Source of the DNA: Paracoccaceae bacterium
GTDB lineage: Bacteria; Pseudomonadota; Alphaproteobacteria; Rhodobacterales; Rhodobacteraceae
Length of the DNA stretch: 7,837 bases
Assembly (NCBI GenBank): GCA_030625695.1
Contig: DAOUQK010000166.1
Location: 1 to 7,837, forward strand
Direction of reading: 5' to 3'
Positions 1 through 7,121 of this stretch are shown here, in pieces. Under the pieces are notes generated by a model that was not told the DNA's origin, searched no databases, and was given only the letters and a program-made list of their open reading frames with translations. Both the position numbers and the translations under genes were made by a program. Each line of letters opens with the position of its first letter. The first letter of the stretch is position 1.

Positions 1-1315
1 GTTGCCGCGTCAAATGCGCAGTTTCCCCCGCTTGGCGGCACATCTGGCGGATCGCGCACGGGGTGCCCGCCCGGATACGCCGCGTCATGATCTGACGATT
101 GATGCAAGTGTTCAGGCCAAGATGGAAAGGCTGATCCGCGAGGCCGCACAACGTGCGGGAACACGTCTTTCGGCAGCCTTGATTGTAGCAGATCACCGTA
201 GCGGCCAGATCATTGCTTCGGTTGGGTCGCCCGGGTTTGATGGCACGGATCGGCGACAGGGGTTTGTTGATATGACGCGGGCCATCCGGTCGCCTGGATC
301 GACCCTGAAACCGCTGATCTATGGGTTGGCGTTTGATCAGGGGCTGGTACATCCCGACACATTGATCCGCGACGCGCCAGTACGGTTTGGCCGCTATGCG
401 CCGCGCAATTTTGACGGCAAGTTTAGGGGCGACATACGGGTACGTGACGCGCTGCAAATGTCTCTGAACATTCCTGTCGTAAAGCTGACCCATGAACTTG
501 GCCCGGTCCGGTTGATGGCCGCTATGCGCCGCTCTGGCGCAGATGTGCGCCTGCCCGGCGGGGTGCCTGGACTGGCTATTGCGCTGGGCGGCGTGGGGAT
601 AAGCCTGCATGATCTGGTGCAGCTTTATGCCGGGTTGGCGCAGGGCGGGCGTAGTGTGGGGCTTTATGCCGACGCTGGTGAGTCTGATACGGAAAACGCA
701 CGTCTGATCTCGGATGTTGCGGCCTGGCAGGTGGGTAATATCCTGTTGGGTGTGGCGCCACCCGCAGGTGCACCTGGCGGCGTCGTGGCGTTCAAGACCG
801 GCACGTCTTACGGGCACCGTGACGCCTGGGCGATTGGCTTTGACGGCGCGCATGTGATCGGGGTCTGGATGGGCCGCGCGGATGGCACACCAGTACCGGG
901 CGCATTTGGTGGTGACCTGGCGGCACCGGTGTTGTTCGAAGCGTTTGGTCGCCTGAAACCGACGTTTGAACCTTTACCGCCACCACCGCCCGCCACCCTG
1001 ATACTCAGCTCGGCAGAATTGCCGCAACCATTGCGCCGGTTCCGGCCCCGCGATGCGGTGTTCGAAGAACCGGCTGGCGCGCCGCAATTGACCTTTCCTC
1101 CGGATGGTGCGCGGATGGCTTTGACGGGCGGGGCTTTGACGGTGAAACTGCGCGGCGGGACGGCACCGTTTATGGTTTTGGCGGATGGCCGTCCGTTGGT
1201 CGCAGGGCAGCATCTGCGGGAATTTGATGTGCCCAGTCCGGGGGTCGGGTTTTCGACCTTGGTGGTGGTGGATGGCAAAGGCCGGTCTGACCGGGTGGAA
1301 GTACGCCTGGATTAG
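1..1315 (+). CDS. pbpC: Penicillin-binding protein 1C, C-terminal part (transpeptidase + BiPBP_C), 5'-truncated by window edge
   Basis: This is the 3' part of a bifunctional class A penicillin-binding protein of the PBP1C type, an inner-membrane enzyme whose periplasmic domains polymerise and cross-link peptidoglycan. The first complete codon is at base 2; the TTG there is not a credible start because the glycosyltransferase domain and membrane anchor of the family (about 700-770 residues in all) are missing upstream. Counting from base 2, the visible 437 residues hold an inter-domain linker (1-30), the transpeptidase domain (about 31-320) with all three active-site motifs, namely S100-T-L-K103 within SPGSTLKP, S154-L-N156 and K265-T-G-T268, then a proline-rich linker (325-330) and a BiPBP_C domain (about 340-437, with PPDGAR, LADGRPL and VVDGKGRSD). 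The catalytic site is intact, so the enzyme should be active. It ends with TAG and converges on the minus-strand operon. In many proteobacteria pbpC follows an alpha-2-macroglobulin gene, which would lie before this window; that is a prediction only. Confidence 0.95.
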   Translation, partial: LPRQMRSFPRLAAHLADRARGARPDTPRHDLTIDASVQAKMERLIREAAQRAGTRLSAALIVADHRSGQIIASVGSPGFDGTDRRQGFVDMTRAIRSPGSTLKPLIYGLAFDQGLVHPDTLIRDAPVRFGRYAPRNFDGKFRGDIRVRDALQMSLNIPVVKLTHELGPVRLMAAMRRSGADVRLPGGVPGLAIALGGVGISLHDLVQLYAGLAQGGRSVGLYADAGESDTENARLISDVAAWQVGNILLGVAPPAGAPGGVVAFKTGTSYGHRDAWAIGFDGAHVIGVWMGRADGTPVPGAFGGDLAAPVLFEAFGRLKPTFEPLPPPPPATLILSSAELPQPLRRFRPRDAVFEEPAGAPQLTFPPDGARMALTGGALTVKLRGGTAPFMVLADGRPLVAGQHLREFDVPSPGVGFSTLVVVDGKGRSDRVEVRLD

Positions 1316-1423
1316 ACGAAAGTCCCAGAAACTGACCTGTCAATTTGCCGTAGGGTGGGTTTTCAACCCACCATCCAACCGGTTCAACAGGTGCCATTCT
1401 TGTTCAGGCTTTCCTCGCAACCT
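1316..1423. other. Convergent intergenic spacer between pbpC and the four-gene operon
   Basis: This is the only non-coding gap in the window. Both flanking genes end into it, so it should hold 3' ends of transcripts rather than promoters. Apart from the REP-like hairpin at 1350-1372 it contains an 8-base perfect palindrome AACCGGTT (1377-1384), too short to call an operator. I see no small ORF with a ribosome binding site and no canonical intrinsic terminator on either strand. Confidence 0.7.
1350..1372. repeat. REP-like hairpin with GTAG foot in the convergent intergenic gap
   Basis: A perfect 8-bp inverted repeat, GGTGGGTT (1354-1361) and AACCCACC (1365-1372), encloses a 3-base TTC loop and is directly preceded by the tetranucleotide GTAG (1350-1353). 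A GTAG or GGAG foot next to a GC-rich imperfect or perfect palindrome is the described hallmark of REP elements mobilised by REP-associated tyrosine transposases (RAYT). The site lies between the stop codons of two convergent genes, a usual place for REPs. It could also slow or end transcription from either side, but neither strand has a T-run after the stem, so it is not a standard intrinsic terminator. A single copy is visible here, so repeat status rests on resemblance. Confidence 0.6.
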
Positions 1424-3466
1424 TCAACGGCGTCCTTCGCGCATCCAACCCGTGATGATAAACGCTGATGCGATCAACAGGATCAGCCAGACCGGCAACA
1501 GCGGCGTTTGTGTTACATCCAGCGTTTCATAAGCCCCGCGAGGTGTCAGGCCAATCCAGCCACGCCCCGATGCAGGTCGCCCCGCGCGGACGTTACGCAC
1601 CGAGGGTAAGCCGTCTTCCAGTCGAAAGATGCCGCCGCGCAGCGGGGCGATGACCGGCTCGAACAAGGCGGGAGTGGCGATGGTGTCTTCGAACTCTCTG
1701 GGGGCCGCCGGACCAAGGCCGATAACGGCCTTTTGCGCGCCCTCTGCCAACCGGTAAAGGCCAATTTCCGGCCCGTCATAAAGGGCTTCGAACCGGCCGG
1801 GGGTGATCTCGGTCAAAGTCAGTTCTTCGCTTTCGCCGTCCGGGCGCGTTACCGTCATCGGTCCGACAGTTTCCGACAAAGTGCTGCGGATGATGCGCAT
1901 GGTCTGGCCCGTGGCCTCGGCCCATAACGCCTCTTCCTCCAGTTCCGGTTCTTTCATCATCCAGTGGGCCAACCGGCGCAGCAGTTCCAATTGCGGCCCG
2001 CCGCCCTCATACCCCCGACTCCAAAGCCAGGCGTGATCGGACGCCAGCAACGCCACCCGCCCTTCGCCCACCCGGTCGAGAATCAGCAACGGGCGACCTT
2101 CAAACCCGGTCATTACGATTGAGCCTTTGTCGGGTTCTACATCAATCTGACGCAGCCAACTGCCCCATCCGTCGGCATTGGGCAGGTTGGTTGTCACCGG
2201 GTGGCGCATGCCAAGGTCGGTGACTTTGGGTTTATACCGATCCTCGATCACCCGGGCACTGGGTTGCGCCGGAATCACTCGGCCCAAAGGTGAGCGATAC
2301 AGGCTGTCGGCACTGGCAAAATCCGGCCCGGCAGCGATCAGGACCGCGCCGCCCTTGGCGACATAATCCGACACATTGTCAAGATAGATGGCTGGCAGGA
2401 TGCCACGGCGTTTGTAACGGTCAAAGATGATCAGATCAAATTCGTCGACCTTTTCCAGGAACAATTCGCGGGTCGGAAAGGCGATCAGCGACAGTTCGTC
2501 CACCGGCACGCCGTCCTGTTTTTCCGGTGGTCTGAGGATGGTGAAATGCACCAGATCAACAGAGCTGTCGGACTTGAGAAGATTTCGCCAGGTCCGTCCG
2601 CCGGCATGGGGTTCACCGGATACCAGAAGCACGCGCAACCGATCACGCACGCCGTTCATCTGGATCAGGGCGGTGTTGTTGCGGTTGGTTATTTCGCCGT
2701 CCTGTTCGACCACCCGAAACTGAATCACATTTCGCCCGCCATGGGGCAGGGACACCGGCAGTTCGATGTCCTGACCGATTGGCACGGTAAAGCGTTCAGG
2801 CGGCTGCCCGTCGATTGATATCTCTAACGTGGTGGCGGGCTGCGTATGTGGGACATTCCCACTGTCCTCGATCCGGATGGTCAGGGTAACCGGTTCGCCG
2901 ATGATGGCAAATGCCGGGGCGTTGCGGACAATCAGGCGACGGTCCCAGTCAGATTTCTGACCGCTTAGCAACAGATGCAGCGGGGCTGGCAGGTCAGGGG
3001 TACGGGCCATATCGTGCACCTGACCGTCGCTAAGGGCGATGATCCCGGCAATCCGGGCGCGGGGCTCTTCTGCCAGAGTTTCGGCCAGAACGCGCATCAG
3101 GGTTGTGCCGGTGTCACCTTCGCCATCCGGCACGCGCACCCGTCTGACTTCGGTATTGGCGCGAGCGGCTAGCGTCGCGGCCAGGGTGTCGCCCGCCTGT
3201 TGCATTTGTTCAGGGCGATTGCCCAGAGACTGGCTCGCACTTTGATCTTCGATCATCACCACGATGTCGGTCAGGGCCAACCGGTCTTCGACCTGATAGA
3301 CCGGGCCGGACAGAGCCGCCAAAAGCGCAATCGCCGCCAAGGCTCGCCAGGCCCAACCTGCCAGACCACGCCACAGCGCCAGGATAATCCCGGCCAGCGC
3401 CAATGCGCCAATTCCGGCCAGCACAGGCCAGGGAATCAACGGGTCAAACATCACAGTTGCGGTCAT
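1424..3466 (-). CDS. Membrane protein with VWA-type MIDAS motif and cysteine-free glutamine-amidotransferase-like domain (last gene of moxR operon)
   Basis: This 680-residue inner-membrane protein is of unknown biochemical function. Helices at about 13-31 and 40-56 are followed by a VWA-like region (about 66-170) with an apparently complete metal site: D74-Q-S76-A-S78, a threonine near 119-122 and D147 in SDG. Next come a beta-sandwich-like stretch (190-270), a class I glutamine-amidotransferase-like alpha/beta region (about 276-500, with VLLVSGEP, LIIFDRY, KGGAVLIAAGPD and SDHAWLWSRG), a second beta-rich segment (520-590) and a C-terminal helix (656-674) ending in REGRR. The protein contains no cysteine, so it cannot be a glutaminase; the fold is probably structural or for binding. 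Arginines between helices 1 and 2 and after the last helix put residues 57-655 in the periplasm. The ATG at 3466 overlaps the preceding stop as ATGA. Only a weak AGG lies 8 bases before it, which fits translational coupling. The alternative Met6 has no better ribosome binding site. It closes the operon. Confidence 0.88.
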   Translation of the reverse strand: MTATVMFDPLIPWPVLAGIGALALAGIILALWRGLAGWAWRALAAIALLAALSGPVYQVEDRLALTDIVVMIEDQSASQSLGNRPEQMQQAGDTLAATLAARANTEVRRVRVPDGEGDTGTTLMRVLAETLAEEPRARIAGIIALSDGQVHDMARTPDLPAPLHLLLSGQKSDWDRRLIVRNAPAFAIIGEPVTLTIRIEDSGNVPHTQPATTLEISIDGQPPERFTVPIGQDIELPVSLPHGGRNVIQFRVVEQDGEITNRNNTALIQMNGVRDRLRVLLVSGEPHAGGRTWRNLLKSDSSVDLVHFTILRPPEKQDGVPVDELSLIAFPTRELFLEKVDEFDLIIFDRYKRRGILPAIYLDNVSDYVAKGGAVLIAAGPDFASADSLYRSPLGRVIPAQPSARVIEDRYKPKVTDLGMRHPVTTNLPNADGWGSWLRQIDVEPDKGSIVMTGFEGRPLLILDRVGEGRVALLASDHAWLWSRGYEGGGPQLELLRRLAHWMMKEPELEEEALWAEATGQTMRIIRSTLSETVGPMTVTRPDGESEELTLTEITPGRFEALYDGPEIGLYRLAEGAQKAVIGLGPAAPREFEDTIATPALFEPVIAPLRGGIFRLEDGLPSVRNVRAGRPASGRGWIGLTPRGAYETLDVTQTPLLPVWLILLIASAFIITGWMREGRR

Positions 3467-6237
3467 TGGCCCAACCTGTCGAGCAAGGCAGGCACATGCA
3501 CCTGATCGGATTTATAATTGCCGGTCAGGACGTGCATCACCAGATTGACGCCAAAGCGATAGGCGATCTCGCGCTGCCGCTCGCCTGCAAATCCGCGTCC
3601 AACCGGCAGCAAGGGCCGCCCGTCGCGGTCCGTGGCCCAGGCACCGGCCCAGTCGTTACCACCGATGACCACCGGGGTTACCCCGTCATTGAGGTTGCGA
3701 AACGGCATGCCTTCGGCCTGTTCGGCGTCCGGCGGAGCGGCCTCGACCCAGACATCGCGGCTGTTGTGACGACCCGGAAAGTCCTGCAACAGATAAAAGG
3801 TGCGGGTCAGGACGTGATCGTTGGGCAATGGTTCCAGTGACGGAATGTCCAGCGAGGCTGCCAGTTTTTGCAGCATCCGGCCATTCGGGCTGGCGGTGCC
3901 AAAGCTGGCGATGTGGCTGTCGCGGGTATCAAACAGGATCAGCCCGCCAGAGCGTAAGTAGGTGTTTAACCTTGCATAGGCCTCAGCAGAAGGCACCGGC
4001 TGGTCCGGGGTAATCGGCCAGTAGAGCATCGGAAAGAACGCTAGTTCGTCGCGTTCAAGGTCAACGCCCATCGGCGTAGACGGTTCAATCGAAGTGCGAA
4101 AGAACAGCGTGTCGGACAGGCCCTGCAACCCGGCCCTTGCGATGTCATCGACTTGTTGGTTGCCTGTCAGAACATGGGCCAGGACCAATTCGGACGTAGC
4201 CGCAACGGCGTGCCGGGTATCCTGTTGGGCCTGCACCCTTTCGGTGCCCATCACGGCCAACCCGCAGACAATCACGCCGGTCAATACATTGGCCACCCGC
4301 CGGGTCCCAAGCCGACCGGTCAGGGCCAATGACGCCACCACATCCAGCGTTAGCAATGCCAGCGCCAATCCAAGCAACCATCCACCCAACAGAACCTCAC
4401 GGGCCACGCTTAACCCTTGAACCGACGTGCCTGCAGGCCAGTTGGCGCTGACCAGACGGGCGTCGATACCCAGCACATTGCGCGCCAGCACACGGTCTCC
4501 ACTGTCATAAATACCGGGTCGCAGGTCCGGCCCCGCCGGGGCCTCGGCCAGATCGGGACCCGCCACACCCGGCAACGTGGCCCCGTCAATCAAATCGCCA
4601 AAGCCGTTAAGAACCTCAAGTGGTCGCCATGTGGTGCCTTCCAGGTCAGCCGCCGCAGGTGGCTTGGCCGACGACGACACCGCCAGCCGTTCCAGCATTT
4701 CCACGAACAGCCCCGACAAAGGCAGGTTCGACCATTCGGCATTGGCTGTGACGTGAAACAGCACGATCTGACCCAACCCAAGTGATTTGCGTGTCACCAA
4801 AGGTGTTCCGTCGCTCAACGCGGCAATCACCCGGTTGGCCAGCGTCGGATCGGGTTGCGCCACCACTTGTGACGTGACGCGCACATCGTCCGGGACGCTT
4901 AGCCCGTAAAACGGTGAGCCTTCGGTAAATGGCGCCAGTTCCTTGGGCTCTCCCCAGGACATGGCCCCGCCAACGCTGCGCCCTCCGGCGCGCAGGCGCA
5001 CCGGCATCAGCGGGTGTTCGTCGGCGCGGCTAAGATCGCTTGCCGCCATTCGCGGACCGGCAAAGCGCAGCAACATGCCACCTGTTTCGACCCATTCGAT
5101 CAGCGCTGTTTCTTCGGTGCCCGACAGGTTTGCCACATCGGCCAGAACAATCACATCCGGGTTGGCCGGAATCAGATCGGGGATCGCCCCTTCTAACAGA
5201 TCGGCACTTGGGACCAGTGCCTGATTCAGATAATGCAGCGGTGACAACAATTCCAACCCTTCGCGGTCATCGCGCCCGGCAATCATCGCCACTTCGCGTC
5301 GTCGCAGACCATCGTCGGCAAGGCTAAGCGCCCCGGCTGATTTCTGGCCCTGTATCTCGAACCCGGTGATCCGTGCGCGCAGTTCGGCAGGCAACGACAG
5401 GGTTGTTGTTGCCTGTACCTCGCCCGCCTTGAAGCGCGCCGGAACCGAGGCCAGAACCCGCGCAATCCCGGCTGGATCGCGCCCTTGCGCCAATATCGTC
5501 ACCTCGCGCGCAGGGCCTGCAACGGACCGCACCGCCCTAAGTTCTATCGCGCCGTCAGCGATAAATGCCGGGGTCAGGCCCAGAACCGCGCCGACGCCCT
5601 GAAACACCGTCACATCGCCGCGCGCCTCTAACGCAGTCAACAACTCTTCACGCCTGTCATACTCCAGCCCGTCACCGTGCCAAAAACTGTCAAAATCACC
5701 TTCAACCGCCTCAAGAGCGGCCAGCACACTGTTAATCTGTTCGCCGGATGGCTGCCACGCCTCAGGCTCCAATCCGGCCAAACGGCCGCGCCACACATCC
5801 GCCGATTGAAACACCAGATTGCCGGGCACGCTGAGCCTGAGGACGGCCACCGCCCGGCCATTGTGCCCCGCCTTGGCCAGTTGCGCATCCATCAGACCCA
5901 TACGCGCCTTCCAACGGGTCGCCCCGGCCCATGTGGCATCCAGCACGATCAGTAGCGGCCCATCGCCGCCTTTGTCGCCGGATGGGTTAAGCACCGGGCC
6001 GGCCAACCCGACAATAATCGCCGCCACGGCCAGCAGACGCAGCAGCAACAACCACCAAGGGGTGCGGTCAGATACTGTTTCGTCGTCTTGCAGGCCCAGC
6101 AACAGGGTGACACCGGGGAACACTTCGCGCTTGGGCGCGGGAGGGATGGCGCGCAGCAACAGCCAGAGTATCGGCAAACCCAACAGACCCAGCAACAGCC
6201 AGGGCGTGGTAAAGCCGATACCAGCCAAAACCGTCAT
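3463..6237 (-). CDS. BatA-like N-terminal / DUF4159 C-terminal membrane protein, 924 aa
   Basis: This is a large inner-membrane protein of the DUF4159 family; its function is not established. Residues 1-85 form a BatA-type (aerotolerance regulator N-terminal) unit with helices at 12-29 and 61-82 joined by a positively charged loop. The next region (93-215) resembles a VWA domain but has DATWA at 100-104 instead of DxSxS, so no MIDAS metal is expected. A beta-rich stretch (230-310) and an amidotransferase-like alpha/beta region (about 345-515, with VIVLADVANLS and VETGGMLLRFAG) follow. Helices at 614-638 and 648-664 flank a loop with R642, R646 and R647, and the DUF4159 domain occupies about 680-910 (AFFPMLYWPIT, LRSGGLILFDTRD, HVLTRTFYLL, RFGVNLVMHVLTGNYKSDQ). 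The charge pattern puts 83-613 and 670-924 in the periplasm. The only cysteine, C658, is in a membrane helix. I chose the ATG at 6237 because it overlaps the preceding stop as ATGA and has GGAGG 6 bases upstream; an in-frame ATG at 6270 has no such site. Confidence 0.92.
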   Translation of the reverse strand: MTVLAGIGFTTPWLLLGLLGLPILWLLLRAIPPAPKREVFPGVTLLLGLQDDETVSDRTPWWLLLLRLLAVAAIIVGLAGPVLNPSGDKGGDGPLLIVLDATWAGATRWKARMGLMDAQLAKAGHNGRAVAVLRLSVPGNLVFQSADVWRGRLAGLEPEAWQPSGEQINSVLAALEAVEGDFDSFWHGDGLEYDRREELLTALEARGDVTVFQGVGAVLGLTPAFIADGAIELRAVRSVAGPAREVTILAQGRDPAGIARVLASVPARFKAGEVQATTTLSLPAELRARITGFEIQGQKSAGALSLADDGLRRREVAMIAGRDDREGLELLSPLHYLNQALVPSADLLEGAIPDLIPANPDVIVLADVANLSGTEETALIEWVETGGMLLRFAGPRMAASDLSRADEHPLMPVRLRAGGRSVGGAMSWGEPKELAPFTEGSPFYGLSVPDDVRVTSQVVAQPDPTLANRVIAALSDGTPLVTRKSLGLGQIVLFHVTANAEWSNLPLSGLFVEMLERLAVSSSAKPPAAADLEGTTWRPLEVLNGFGDLIDGATLPGVAGPDLAEAPAGPDLRPGIYDSGDRVLARNVLGIDARLVSANWPAGTSVQGLSVAREVLLGGWLLGLALALLTLDVVASLALTGRLGTRRVANVLTGVIVCGLAVMGTERVQAQQDTRHAVAATSELVLAHVLTGNQQVDDIARAGLQGLSDTLFFRTSIEPSTPMGVDLERDELAFFPMLYWPITPDQPVPSAEAYARLNTYLRSGGLILFDTRDSHIASFGTASPNGRMLQKLAASLDIPSLEPLPNDHVLTRTFYLLQDFPGRHNSRDVWVEAAPPDAEQAEGMPFRNLNDGVTPVVIGGNDWAGAWATDRDGRPLLPVGRGFAGERQREIAYRFGVNLVMHVLTGNYKSDQVHVPALLDRLGQ

Positions 6238-7121
6238 CGCACGCCTCCGTCCAAGGCCCGGTACAGCCATAACAACGCCGATTGCGCGCTGTCACCGGTG
6301 TGGTGCAGGCCCAACTGCCAGCCGGTTGCACGGGTCAATTGGGTCAGTTCATCGCGTCGTTTGGCCAACCGGTCCAGATACTTGTCGCGCAGGTCGCGCG
6401 CCTTCAGCGTTTCATGCGCGAGGCCGCCGCCAACACTTTCGAATATGGTCCGTCCGCGATAGGAAAACTGTTCTTCCTCCGGATCAAGCACTTGCAATAA
6501 CACACCACGAACGCCGCGGTCGGCAGCTTTGGTCAGGGCCAGTTTTACTTCGTCCAGATTGCCAAGGAAATCCGACAGGAACAATGCCCGTGAATGCGGC
6601 GTCATCGCCCGATGTTCAGGCGGGGCATATTCATCCGGGGTATCGTGTGCAAAAGCATCGGCCAGTCGCAAAATCTGGGTATTGCCGCGTCGGGGCGGCA
6701 GGGATGTGCCGGTTAGCCCAACCCGTTCACCGCCGCGTACCAGCAGGATCGCAATGGCCAGCGCCAACAGACGCGCGCGGTCAATTTTAGAGGGTAGGGA
6801 TGCCTGTGAGGCAAACCGCATCGACGCGCCCTGATCGACCCAGAGCATCACCGATTGGGCAATCTGCCATTCCCGTTCGCGCACATATTGCATGTCGCCC
6901 CGGGCCGAACGACGGTGATCAATCAATCGTTTGCTGTCGCCAATCTGTACTGGACGGTATTGCCAGAAATCATCGCCCATCCCGGCACGCCTGCGCCCGT
7001 GTTCCCCCATCAGAACGGTCCCGGCCAAATGCTCAGCCTTTGCCAGCAAAGGCGGCAAGCGGCTTGCCTCGGCCTCGGACCGTTCCCGTAAAGAGGGGCC
7101 AGAGGCGCGACCAGTGTTCAC
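6234..7121 (-). CDS. DUF58 domain-containing protein (MoxR partner), 295 aa
   Basis: This is a DUF58 family protein with no predicted membrane helix, expected in the cytosol next to the AAA+ ATPase encoded just upstream. DUF58 proteins are the usual partners of MoxR ATPases. The signature lies at about 38-85: GDDFWQYRPVQIGDSKRLIDHRRSARGD is the recognisable core in two overlapping parts, YRPVQIGDSKRLID (55-68) and SARGDMQYVRERE (72-84). It leads into a VWA-like fold starting at VMLWVDQGASM (91-101) with LFLSDFL at 180-186. The MIDAS-equivalent motif is D96-Q-G98-A-S100, so the first serine of DxSxS is glycine and metal binding may be weak or absent. The start is a GTG at 7121 that overlaps the moxR stop as GTGA, with GAGG 7 bases upstream. 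Length is normal for the family. Its TGA overlaps the start of the DUF4159 gene. No cysteine is present. Confidence 0.95.
   Translation of the reverse strand: MNTGRASGPSLRERSEAEASRLPPLLAKAEHLAGTVLMGEHGRRRAGMGDDFWQYRPVQIGDSKRLIDHRRSARGDMQYVREREWQIAQSVMLWVDQGASMRFASQASLPSKIDRARLLALAIAILLVRGGERVGLTGTSLPPRRGNTQILRLADAFAHDTPDEYAPPEHRAMTPHSRALFLSDFLGNLDEVKLALTKAADRGVRGVLLQVLDPEEEQFSYRGRTIFESVGGGLAHETLKARDLRDKYLDRLAKRRDELTQLTRATGWQLGLHHTGDSAQSALLWLYRALDGGVR
6244..6248 (-). promoter_or_regulatory. Ribosome binding site (GGAGG) of the DUF4159 gene
   Basis: On the minus strand GGAGG sits 6 bases before the ATG at 6237, inside the last codons of the DUF58 gene. It is the best Shine-Dalgarno match of the three junctions in the operon and decides the start against the in-frame ATG 33 bases upstream (6270), which has no comparable motif. 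Confidence 0.8.

Noticed and set aside
1350..1372. Hairpin as a canonical intrinsic terminator of pbpC or of the operon
   Set aside because: No T-run follows the stem on either strand (ATCCAACC on +, CTACGGCA on -), so it is kept as a REP-like repeat with only possible terminator activity.
1377..1384. Palindrome AACCGGTT as an operator
   Set aside because: An 8-base palindrome between two gene ends, with no promoter nearby, is expected by chance and has no supporting context.
1185..1532. A 115-codon + strand frame running from the end of pbpC through the gap into the 680-residue gene
   Set aside because: It overlaps pbpC in another frame, then the opposite gene antisense, and reads through the hairpin; no homology is recognisable.
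3403..3840. A 145-codon + strand open frame across the junction of the two membrane-protein genes
   Set aside because: It is antisense to two confident genes, has no domain and no convincing ribosome binding site; it is a compositional shadow.
6238..6270. Start of the DUF4159 gene at the upstream in-frame ATG (6270)
   Set aside because: It would add 11 residues with several arginines before the first helix, has no ribosome binding site and a 37-base overlap, whereas the ATG at 6237 has GGAGG at 6 bases and the same ATGA overlap as the next junction.
5819..6790. A 323-codon open frame on the + strand, antisense to the DUF4159 and DUF58 genes
   Set aside because: Its translation is rich in Arg, Pro and Ser with no recognisable domain, it spans the junction of two well-supported genes on the other strand, and long antisense frames are common in GC-rich coding DNA.
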